A stretch of 6,582 bases of DNA from contig JALVSV010000108.1 of the NCBI GenBank assembly GCA_027024125.1, forward strand, positions 1 to 6,582, read 5' to 3'. This DNA is from Methylothermaceae bacterium. GTDB taxonomy: Bacteria; Pseudomonadota; Gammaproteobacteria; Methylococcales; Methylothermaceae. The position numbers were made by a program, and so were the translations under genes. The notes under the pieces were generated by a model. The model did no database searches. It worked only from the letters and a program-made list of their open reading frames with translations, and had not been told where the DNA came from. Within the stretch, counting starts at the first letter, position 1. Each line of letters opens with the position of its first letter. Below are positions 1 to 6,113 of the stretch, one piece after another.

Positions 1-141
1 GGCGATATCATCGTCTCAGTCAACCGTCGACCGGTCGAATCGGTGGAGGAATTCCTCAAGATCGCCAGCAAGTCACCCAATCAGCTGTTGCTGCGGATCC
101 AACGGGGCAACTTCTCCCTGTTCCTGGTACTGGAAAAATAA
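1..141 (+). CDS. Do-family serine endoprotease (DegP/DegQ/MucD type), C-terminal end only
   Basis: Frame 1 is open from the first base to a TAA stop at 139-141 and gives 46 residues that begin GDIIVSVNRRPVES and end in LLRIQRGNFSLFLVLEK. The GD-I-I-x-x-V-N pattern, then a helix (VEEFLKIAS) and a closing strand with IQRGN, is the second half of a PDZ domain, and the ending is very close to that of DegQ/DegP proteins. The family comprises periplasmic trypsin-like proteases and chaperones that degrade misfolded envelope proteins. The PDZ domains bind exposed C-termini and help assemble the oligomer. The catalytic His-Asp-Ser domain and the first PDZ lie upstream of the window, so I cannot tell DegP, DegQ and MucD apart. 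The gene converges on polX and is followed by a hairpin. Family assignment is fairly secure; the exact member is not. Confidence 0.82.
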   Translation, partial: GDIIVSVNRRPVESVEEFLKIASKSPNQLLLRIQRGNFSLFLVLEK

Positions 142-155
142 TCCTCCACTCACGC

Positions 156-185
156 AAGCCCCCTTGGCACCGACTTGGGGGGCTT
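156..185. terminator. GC-rich hairpin between convergent genes, possible bidirectional terminator
   Basis: AAGCCCCC at 156-163 pairs perfectly with GGGGGCTT at 178-185, an 8-bp stem with a 14-base loop. It lies 14 bases after the stop of the protease gene and about 21 bases after the stop of polX, the position expected for a shared terminator of converging transcripts. Neither side has a proper T-run directly after the stem, so intrinsic termination is only inferred; the hairpin may instead protect RNA 3' ends. Confidence 0.45.
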
Positions 186-206
186 CAACAGGCGGACGCA
201 TTTCTG

Positions 207-1928
207 CTATGTTCTCTTGATCTGTGCTCTGAACTCATCCAGATTCAGGGTATTGATAATATTTTCGGCGCCAAGCCAGCCCCTTCTGGCCTGTGCCACA
301 CCATATCTCATCAGATTCAGCCCCTCGGCGCTATGAGCATCGGTGGAAATGGCCAGTTTGACCCCGATCTCCCGCGCCAACAGGCAATGGGCATCATTGA
401 GATCCAAGCGTTCAGGCTGGGCATTGATTTCCAAGACGCAACCCCCATCTTTCGCCGCATGCATGATCCTTTCCATGTCGATCGGGTACGGATCACGTTT
501 ATTGATGAGTCTGCCTGTGGGGTGGGCAATGATAGTGCAATACGGATTGTCCATGGCCCTGAGGATACGTTCGGTTTGTTTCTTCTTCGACAGATTGAAT
601 TTGTAATGGACCGAACAGACGGTGAAATCCAGCTCCTTCAGTACGGTATCCGGGAGATCAAGACTGCCATCCTCCAGGATATCCACCTCGATCGCCTTCA
701 GCAGCACGATTGCTTCCAGAGATTCATTGAGCCGGTCGATCTGCTCCATCTGCTCGCGCAAGCGTTTTTCATCGAGCCCCCTGGCCACCGTCAGACGCTT
801 GGAATGATCCGTTATACCCAGATATTGATATCCCAGTGATCTGGCCATGCGGGCCATGGTTACCATATCATCCTGGCCATCGGTCGCCCTGGTGTGGCAA
901 TGGAGATCCCCACGGATATCCTCGAGCGCCACCAGATCGGGTAACCGCCCTTCCATGGCGGCAGCTACCTCTCCCCTGCCCTCCCGGAGTTCAGGAACGA
1001 TATAGGGCAGCCCCAGACAGCCATAGACCTGTTCCTCGGTCACCCCAGCCAGGCGCTCATCCCCCCGGAACACGCCATATTCGTTGATTTTCAACCCCTG
1101 TTTGACCGCCAGGGTGCGAATCTCGATATTGTGCGCCTTGGAACCGGTGAAATATTGCAATGCGGCCCCAAAGCTCTCCCCTGCCACCACCCGCAAATCC
1201 ACGTGCATGTCGTTCTTGAGCCGGACACTTGAACGGGTGGTTCCGTGTGAAATGACCTCTGCGATTCTTTCATAACGTACGAAATGCGCCATCACCGGTG
1301 ATTGCCCCCCTGTGGTCACCAGGATGTCCAAATCCCCCACGGTCTCCTTCCAGCGGCGGAAACTCCCGGCCACCACGATCTGTTCCACCCCCGGCGTGTC
1401 TTCCAGGTATTCCAGCAAAGCATGGGCCACACCTTCGGCTTCGAAACGCAGAAACCTTTTCTCACCCACAAGCGCCCGATCCAGATGCTTGAGAATGAGG
1501 GCTTCGGTCTTGGGGCCAAACCCAGGCAACTGACGAATTTTGCCAGTGCGGGCTGCGCGTTCCAGGTCTTCCAGGGTTTTGATATCCAGAAGGCTGAACA
1601 AAGTCTTGACCCGTTTGGGGCCCAGCCCCTCGATCTGCATCAGATCCACCAAAGTCCTGGGAGTACGAGCCAAGACCTGTTCCAATTGCGGCAGCTTACC
1701 CGTCTGGACGATGGTTTGGATCTTTTTGGCAATCGCTTCGCCGATCCCTGGCAACCTGGTCAGATCCTCTCCGGCAGCCACCATGTCGGCAAGACTCTTG
1801 GGCTGGCTGCGAATCGCACGGGCTGCCCTGTGATAAGCCTGAACCCGGAAGGGATTCTCCCCCTCGATATCCAGCAGATCCCCCAGTTGATCAAACAAAT
1901 CGGCGATTTCGCTGTTGCTGATGGCCAT
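207..1928 (-). CDS. polX: DNA polymerase/3'-5' exonuclease PolX (family X polymerase with PHP domain)
   Basis: Bacterial PolX is a monomeric cytoplasmic repair polymerase that fills short gaps, as in base-excision repair. Its C-terminal PHP domain supplies Mn-dependent 3'-5' exonuclease and end-processing activity. The 573-aa length is normal for the family (about 570-580). Helix-hairpin-helix motifs lie near residues 58-70 (LPGIGEAIAKKI), 98-110 (IEGLGPKRV) and 133-146 (LPGFGPK). The polymerase palm follows: GSFRR at 188-192, the metal-binding pair D199 and D201 in VGDLDILV, a third Asp at D244 (HVDLRVV), and YFTGS at 259-263 for the nucleotide. The PHP domain has DLHCHT (341-346), TDHS (373-376), E414, H441, AHP (468-470) and STDAH (528-532), so all expected metal ligands appear present and both activities should be intact. 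The ATG at 1926-1928 is preceded by a weak GGTGAAG Shine-Dalgarno-like stretch. The gene is single and divergent from the DUF2959-GTPase cluster. Confidence 0.95.
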   Translation of the reverse strand: MAISNSEIADLFDQLGDLLDIEGENPFRVQAYHRAARAIRSQPKSLADMVAAGEDLTRLPGIGEAIAKKIQTIVQTGKLPQLEQVLARTPRTLVDLMQIEGLGPKRVKTLFSLLDIKTLEDLERAARTGKIRQLPGFGPKTEALILKHLDRALVGEKRFLRFEAEGVAHALLEYLEDTPGVEQIVVAGSFRRWKETVGDLDILVTTGGQSPVMAHFVRYERIAEVISHGTTRSSVRLKNDMHVDLRVVAGESFGAALQYFTGSKAHNIEIRTLAVKQGLKINEYGVFRGDERLAGVTEEQVYGCLGLPYIVPELREGRGEVAAAMEGRLPDLVALEDIRGDLHCHTRATDGQDDMVTMARMARSLGYQYLGITDHSKRLTVARGLDEKRLREQMEQIDRLNESLEAIVLLKAIEVDILEDGSLDLPDTVLKELDFTVCSVHYKFNLSKKKQTERILRAMDNPYCTIIAHPTGRLINKRDPYPIDMERIMHAAKDGGCVLEINAQPERLDLNDAHCLLAREIGVKLAISTDAHSAEGLNLMRYGVAQARRGWLGAENIINTLNLDEFRAQIKRT

Positions 1929-1944
1929 GAATCTTCACCACTGA

Positions 1945-1953
1945 TGGTAAAAT
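1945..1953 (+). promoter_or_regulatory. Candidate extended -10 promoter for the DUF2959-GTPase cluster
   Basis: TGGTAAAAT at 1945-1953 matches the extended -10 form TGnTATAAT with one mismatch. Transcription would start near 1960 and give a leader of about 27 bases before the ATG at 1987. I find no good -35 hexamer at the usual distance, which would overlap the polX start codon; extended -10 promoters can work without one. No other promoter-like sequence for the cluster stands out in the 58-base gap. Confidence 0.4.
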
Positions 1954-1957
1954 GACT

Positions 1958-1967
1958 GATCATGATC
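1958..1967. promoter_or_regulatory. Perfect 10-base palindrome GATCATGATC in the divergent spacer
   Basis: GATCATGATC equals its own reverse complement and contains two GATC sites. It sits at the predicted start point of the rightward transcript, just after the candidate -10 at 1945-1953. On the other side it abuts TACAAT on the minus strand (1974-1969), a weak candidate -10 for polX that lacks a recognisable -35. The position would suit an operator or a Dam-methylation-sensitive site. A 10-base palindrome is short enough to occur by chance, so its function is speculative. Confidence 0.25.
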
Positions 1968-1986
1968 CATTGTACCCCGCGTTCCC

Positions 1987-2673
1987 ATGAAACTTCCGGT
2001 TAAACATACCCAGCGCATGGGCCTTTCCCGCCGTCTGGGGCGCTTCCTCCTGGGACGCTGCAGGCATGTCTACTATCGTCTGGCGGAGTCGACCACCGGC
2101 ACCCACAAACGGGAGTTCCTGGTTGCCAGAGTGGAAGATGCCCGGACCGGTTTGGAGGATACCAAGGAACAATTCCAGACCGCCCTGGAAAGATTTGGCG
2201 CCCTGGTCGAATTCGATGGCGGCAATCTGGGTACCCTTTATCGGGCCCTGAAAAGGGAATTCGACCGCAGCGACCAAATGGCCCAGGCTGTGCACAGCCA
2301 TATCGACACCATCGAGGAACTGGCCCATGCCTTGTTCACTGAATGGGAACTCGAACTGGATCTCTACACCAACCGTACCCTACGGTCCAGGAGCCGGCAG
2401 AAACTCAAACTGACCCAGCGCCATTATCAGCACCTCATCAAAGCGATGCGTAAGGCCGAGAGCAGGATCGATCCTGTCTTGAACGCCTTCCGCGACCAGG
2501 TGCTGTTTCTCAAGCACAATCTCAATGCCCAGGCCATTGCCGCGCTGCAACACGAACTGATCACTGTCAGCAACGACATCGCCGCCATGATCAAAGTGAT
2601 GGAACATTCCATCCTCCAGGCGGACCAATTCATCCGAACCCTGGAAGAACCCCGGGCTCTTCCAGAAAAGTGA
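1987..2673 (+). CDS. DUF2959 family alpha-helical protein of unknown function
   Basis: I recognise this 228-aa protein as DUF2959 from its conserved blocks: HKREFLVARVEDAR (40-53), EDTKEQFQTALERF (57-70), VEFDGGNL (74-81), LFTEWELEL (116-124), YQHLIKAMRKAESR (147-160) and VLFLKHNLNAQAIAALQ (172-188), the most conserved run. The family's function is not known to me. Almost the whole chain reads as long charged helices, probably coiled coil. Most members I recall begin with a signal peptide or lipobox and a Cys just before the YY motif. Here the N-terminus is strongly basic (R10, R15, R16, R19, R24) with no hydrophobic core, and the Cys at 25 follows LLGR, which is not a usable lipobox. It may therefore stay in the cytoplasm. 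The ATG at 1987 is the only start after the in-frame TGA at 1963-1965 that keeps the whole domain; it has no visible Shine-Dalgarno. It leads a three-gene cluster, 15 bases ahead of the next start. Confidence 0.85.
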   Translation: MKLPVKHTQRMGLSRRLGRFLLGRCRHVYYRLAESTTGTHKREFLVARVEDARTGLEDTKEQFQTALERFGALVEFDGGNLGTLYRALKREFDRSDQMAQAVHSHIDTIEELAHALFTEWELELDLYTNRTLRSRSRQKLKLTQRHYQHLIKAMRKAESRIDPVLNAFRDQVLFLKHNLNAQAIAALQHELITVSNDIAAMIKVMEHSILQADQFIRTLEEPRALPEK

Positions 2674-2688
2674 GCGGATCCTGACGTT

Positions 2689-4431
2689 TTGAAACTGCAA
2701 GATTTCCTTCATCACCTACAGCAGCGACGCCGGTCTTTGCTCGACAGACTGCCCGCCAACACTCCACTGGCGGGACAACTCGAGGCCATGGATCCTGCCC
2801 TGGCACTTGCGGCAGCCTCGCTGGCGGCACTGGAATTACCCAGACACCCCCCACAACTGGTGATTTTGGGTCCCACCCAGGCGGGCAAGAGCACCCTGGT
2901 CAACCTGGTTCTCGGCCAGACAGCGGCCGGGGTCAGCCCCTTGGCCGGCTTCACCATTCATCCCCACGGTTTTCTCCATCAGGTGACAGAACCTGAAATT
3001 GCCTGGCTGGACGAGTACTTCTCACCCTATCGCCATCTGTCGATGGAGGAGCTGCCCAGAGACCGCTACGACTGCTTCACCACCAAGGCACTGGGCCAGA
3101 CGCAGACTGGGCTTCCTTCCTGTGTGGTATGGGACACACCGGATTTCGATTCCCTCAGGGCCCACCACTACCGCCAAAGCCTGATGAAAACCGCCGCACT
3201 GGCTGACCTGTTGATACTGGTGGTGAGCAAGGACAAATATGCCGATCATACGGTTTGGGAACTTCTGAAGCTACTCGAACCCCTGGATCAGCCCATGCTG
3301 GTGTGTCTCAACAAGGTCAATCCCGGTAACCAGGACACCTTGCTCAGATCCTGGCGGGAGAAATGGGAAACTCACCGCCGCGACACCCCGCCGCCCACGG
3401 TGCTATTGCCCTACCTGCATGATCCGCAACAACTGCAGCAGCAAACAACGATCATCCTGGATCAGATTGCCCCTTTATGGAAGCAGGCATCCCGGTACGA
3501 CAAAAAAAGGCAAGACCGGGTGAATGCCTTGATTCGCACTCATTGGAGTCATTGGACCGCCCCCATACGCGCGGAACACGAGGCCAGAAGGCGTTGGAAC
3601 ACCCTGGTCGAGTCCACTCTCGCTCAGGCCATCGAGATCTATCGCCACGATTTTCTCGATCATCCGATTGCCTACGAAACCCTGCAGCGCGCCCTGGCAG
3701 AACTATTGATCCTGCTGGAAATTCCAGGTCTCGCCCGCCCCATGTCACTGTTTCGCAAGGTACTCACCTGGCCACTTCGCACGGCCTTCCGCCGCCGCAG
3801 TACCGGCCGGGACGAACAAATAGGGGAACTGTTGGTCCTCAACCGTAGCGTCGAACACGCCCTTCTCCAATTACAGCAGGCATTGTCCCAGCAGCGCCAA
3901 CAACGGCAAGACCCCTTCTCCCATTGGTGGCTGTCGCTCGATACGCTTTATTCCCGATCGAGCACCGATATCAGGCGGGACTTCCTCCGGGATGCAGAAA
4001 CCTATTACCAGGACTTCCAACCCCAGGTGGAAGACGCGGCTCACAGCCTCTACCGGCGCCTCAAGGATATGCCCGTCACCCTCAATGGGCTGCGTGCTGC
4101 CCGTGCCAGTGCCGATGCAGCGGGGCTGGCCCTGTTGGTGCAGACAGGTGGCATCGGTCCCCACGACCTGGTGCTGGCTCCTGCGATGCTGTCATTGACC
4201 TCCTGGCTCTCGGAAAGTGCTTTGGGGAAATACATGGACCGTGTCGCTGCCGAACTCAAACAGCGTCAACTGGAAGCGGTGAAGTCATTGCTTCGCCAAC
4301 GGCTGGAAGGCACGCTATTGGCCTTGCCCGACAAGATCGATACCGAACAGTGCTTTTCCATCTCTTCAGAAACACTGGAGGAACTGGAACGACAGATCAA
4401 GGGACGGCGACATGGACTCAAGCTATTCTGA
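2689..4431 (+). CDS. Dynamin-like GTPase with hydrophobic C-terminal segment (first of a tandem pair)
   Basis: A 580-aa P-loop GTPase of the dynamin-like or large GTPase kind; I know no gene symbol. G1 is GPTQAGKST at 61-69, and the likely G2 Thr is T89 in AGFTIHPHG. G3 is DTPD at 149-152, with Asp in place of the usual Gly, and G4 is NKVN at 208-211, with Asn in place of the guanine-contacting Asp. Residues 265-470 are helical, with Gln/Arg-rich runs (QQLQQQ near 247, QQRQQRQ at 401-407). A weakly hydrophobic stretch at about 474-513 (from DAAGLALLVQTGGIG to LTSWLSESALG) looks like a membrane-touching hairpin rather than clear transmembrane helices. It would work on the cytoplasmic side, probably at the inner membrane. 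The start is TTG at 2689, with only weak GAGCGG upstream; ATG at 2788 (M34) is an alternative that keeps G1. The gene overlaps the next GTPase gene by 20 bases. GTPase fold secure, cellular role unknown. Confidence 0.85.
   Translation: MKLQDFLHHLQQRRRSLLDRLPANTPLAGQLEAMDPALALAAASLAALELPRHPPQLVILGPTQAGKSTLVNLVLGQTAAGVSPLAGFTIHPHGFLHQVTEPEIAWLDEYFSPYRHLSMEELPRDRYDCFTTKALGQTQTGLPSCVVWDTPDFDSLRAHHYRQSLMKTAALADLLILVVSKDKYADHTVWELLKLLEPLDQPMLVCLNKVNPGNQDTLLRSWREKWETHRRDTPPPTVLLPYLHDPQQLQQQTTIILDQIAPLWKQASRYDKKRQDRVNALIRTHWSHWTAPIRAEHEARRRWNTLVESTLAQAIEIYRHDFLDHPIAYETLQRALAELLILLEIPGLARPMSLFRKVLTWPLRTAFRRRSTGRDEQIGELLVLNRSVEHALLQLQQALSQQRQQRQDPFSHWWLSLDTLYSRSSTDIRRDFLRDAETYYQDFQPQVEDAAHSLYRRLKDMPVTLNGLRAARASADAAGLALLVQTGGIGPHDLVLAPAMLSLTSWLSESALGKYMDRVAAELKQRQLEAVKSLLRQRLEGTLLALPDKIDTEQCFSISSETLEELERQIKGRRHGLKLF
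4399..4404 (+). promoter_or_regulatory. Shine-Dalgarno site AAGGGA for the second GTPase gene
   Basis: AAGGGA at 4399-4404 is 7 bases before the ATG at 4412 and lies inside the coding end of the upstream GTPase gene. It is the clearest ribosome-binding site in the window. It fixes the start of the second GTPase gene and supports the 20-base overlap, hence probable translational coupling of the two GTPases. Confidence 0.7.
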
Positions 4432-6013
4432 ACACATTCTTCACTGGATCGCCCGCCTGGAACAACACGGCTGGCTCGACAAGGACCAACTCGAGGCATT
4501 GACTGCCACCGGGCACGGCACCCCCACCGCTCTGTTCTCTACCGAGCACAGGCCGCTGGTCGTCGCTTTCTTTGGCGGTACCGGGGTCGGGAAAAGCACG
4601 CTTCTCAATCGTCTGGCAGGAGAAACCGTCGCCAAGACCGGTATCGAACGTCCCACTTCCCGGGAAGTGACCGTCTATCTCCACCACACGCTCCCCCTCG
4701 ACCGGATCCAAACCCAACTGCCATGGGAAAGAGTCGAAATCGCCCATCACCACAACGACAACCGGCGCAATGTGGTCTGGATCGACATGCCTGACATCGA
4801 CAGTGTCGAACAGAGCAACCGGGAACTGGTCCTTCGGTGCATTCCCCACATCGATGTCCTGATCTACGTGGTCAGTCCCGAGCGCTATCGAGACGATAGC
4901 GGATGGCATCTACTGCTGGAACATGCCCAGAACCATGCCTGGTTGTTCGTGATGAACCAATGGGATCTTGGGGACGAAGTTCAGATTGAAGATTTTGTCT
5001 CTCTGCTGCGACAAGGGGGATTTGCTGATCCTTTGGTGATCCGCTGCGACAGTCAGCAAGACCTGGAAAAGCGGGGACCGGATGATTTCGGCAAGTTGGA
5101 GGAAATCATCAGCCGTCTGGAAAAGAGCGGTGGTGTTGCCCAACTGGAGGTCCATCAACAGCAGCTGCAGCAGCAAAAGATGCAGCAACAGGTCCGGGAG
5201 GTGCTACAGATCATCGGCGAACCCGGCAAGGTGGACAGGCTGGCTACACAATGGAAAAAGTTGTGGAAGCAAACCCTGACCCGGGTGGAGCCATCCATCC
5301 AATGGTCGGTTCAGTCCCTGGCCATGGAATATGCCGGAAAGAAACAACAACGCAACAGCGCTGGAGACGACCTGTTTCTGGATCTATGGGCCCGTGAGCA
5401 TCTGACCGATACCCTGGACCGGCTGGCAATGGAAGCCTCCACTTCCAACCTACCCGTCACTCCACTGAAACAGCGCCTGGATCCTTATCGCAACCGCATC
5501 GAGGACATTGTACAGGAACAGGTTCACCGCTCTCTTCGCCAGTCCCTGGCCAAACCTGGGCGCGGTTGGCAGCGGGCCATGCTGTGGCTGTTCGGAATGC
5601 TGCGCTACCTCCTGCCCCTGGGCGCCAGTGGGTGGGTCGCGTGGCAGGTGGTGACCGGTTACTATCGTGGTTTTCAAGGGGACGGGAACTATCTTGGTGT
5701 CAATTTTGCCATTCACAGTCTGCTGCTCATCGGTCTTGCCTGGCTGATTCCCTTCCTGATTCACCGGCTGCTGCAACCTTCTGTGGAAAAAAAGGCCGCC
5801 GCTGGTATTCGGCAAGGTTATCGGGAAGGTCTGGAGAGAATCGACAGGGAGGTGCTGGAAATCCTCGCTTCCCTGAAAGAGGAGTTGACGGCGCTGTCGG
5901 AGGAGGGAAAAAAACTATTGCAGCAGTGTCAGACCGGCCCTGTGTCATTGAAATCTTCCGGCGATCCTCTTCTGGAGAGAATGATGATCGAAGGGGACAA
6001 ACGATCACAATGA
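4412..6013 (+). CDS. Membrane-anchored GTPase with two C-terminal transmembrane helices (second of the tandem pair)
   Basis: A 533-aa P-loop GTPase. G1 is GGTGVGKST at 55-63, followed by LLNRLAGE. G2 is probably T82 in ERPTSREVTVY, a pattern of the YfjP/dynamin-like group (GVGKST, N-LAG, then RPT). G3 is DMPD at 125-128 in VWIDMPDIDS, and G4 is NQWD at 182-185, with Gln for the usual Lys. Residues 230-380 are helical and start with a Gln-rich run (249-260, nine Gln in twelve). Two hydrophobic segments follow, at about 389-413 (LWLFGMLRYLLPLG onward) and 427-452 (FAIHSLLLIGLAWLIPFLIH), then a charged helical tail at 455-505. The GTPase domain and tail should both face the cytoplasm, with the protein fixed in the inner membrane by a hairpin. 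The ATG has a good Shine-Dalgarno. The shared G3 form and the overlap with the preceding gene point to a GTPase pair acting together. The specific function is unknown. Confidence 0.87.
   Translation: MDSSYSEHILHWIARLEQHGWLDKDQLEALTATGHGTPTALFSTEHRPLVVAFFGGTGVGKSTLLNRLAGETVAKTGIERPTSREVTVYLHHTLPLDRIQTQLPWERVEIAHHHNDNRRNVVWIDMPDIDSVEQSNRELVLRCIPHIDVLIYVVSPERYRDDSGWHLLLEHAQNHAWLFVMNQWDLGDEVQIEDFVSLLRQGGFADPLVIRCDSQQDLEKRGPDDFGKLEEIISRLEKSGGVAQLEVHQQQLQQQKMQQQVREVLQIIGEPGKVDRLATQWKKLWKQTLTRVEPSIQWSVQSLAMEYAGKKQQRNSAGDDLFLDLWAREHLTDTLDRLAMEASTSNLPVTPLKQRLDPYRNRIEDIVQEQVHRSLRQSLAKPGRGWQRAMLWLFGMLRYLLPLGASGWVAWQVVTGYYRGFQGDGNYLGVNFAIHSLLLIGLAWLIPFLIHRLLQPSVEKKAAAGIRQGYREGLERIDREVLEILASLKEELTALSEEGKKLLQQCQTGPVSLKSSGDPLLERMMIEGDKRSQ
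5156..5191 (+). repeat. Glutamine-rich CAG/CAA low-complexity run inside the second GTPase gene
   Basis: Codons 249-260 read QQQLQQQKMQQQ, nine Gln in twelve, encoded by mixed CAG and CAA. The run lies just after the GTPase domain, at the start of the helical region, and probably forms a helix or coiled-coil linker. Mixed codons argue against a recent pure triplet expansion. Confidence 0.5.
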
Positions 6014-6049
6014 CAGCTTTGACTGCGGTCACAAGGGAGCAGGACTCGC

Positions 6050-6107
6050 CCTCCACCGGATAACATGGCCGCTTTGGATTGAAGGCCATCTTCAGTCTGG
6101 GTGGAGG
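6050..6107. terminator. Nested inverted repeat between convergent genes, possible terminator
   Basis: CCTCCACC at 6050-6057 pairs with GGTGGAGG at 6100-6107, an 8-bp outer stem. Inside it ATGGCC at 6065-6070 pairs with GGCCAT at 6084-6089, a 6-bp stem with a 13-base loop. The structure fills the 100-base spacer between the end of the second GTPase gene and the end of der, so it could serve both transcripts. There is no T-run immediately next to either stem; the nearest on the plus strand (6124-6128) is already inside der. Termination is inferred from position only. Confidence 0.3.
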
Positions 6108-6113
6108 TGTGTT

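Noticed and set aside
333..839. Plus-strand open frame (168 codons) opposite the PHP domain of polX
   Set aside because: Same reason: the minus strand encodes intact PHP motifs here, and the plus frame shows no recognisable domain or ribosome-binding site.
1302..1955. Long plus-strand open frame (217 codons) opposite the 5' part of polX
   Set aside because: It is antisense to well-conserved HhH and polymerase motifs of PolX, its product resembles no family I know, and it is rich in residues expected from reversed codons. Treated as a shadow of polX.
3924..4502. Plus-strand open frame (192 codons) bridging the two GTPase genes in another frame
   Set aside because: The Pro/Arg/Cys-rich composition is typical of an off-frame read of GC-rich coding DNA, and both real genes cover the same bases.
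4418..4909. Minus-strand open frame (163 codons) opposite the start of the second GTPase gene
   Set aside because: It lies over the G1 to G3 motifs of a clear GTPase on the plus strand and has no domain of its own.
1987..6013. Idea that the GTPase cluster is a recently acquired defence island
   Set aside because: No integrase, transposase, tRNA edge, direct repeats or composition shift is visible at its borders; codon use looks like that of polX and der by eye. A defence role cannot be excluded but has no support here.
5566..6063. Plus-strand open frame (165 codons) overlapping the end of the second GTPase gene
   Set aside because: Off-frame read through the transmembrane region; no recognisable motif, and the real frame encodes two clear hydrophobic helices.
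6014..6113. Possible tRNA or small RNA gene in the spacer before der
   Set aside because: No tRNA-like T-loop or cloverleaf arrangement is visible on either strand; only the nested inverted repeat is supported.
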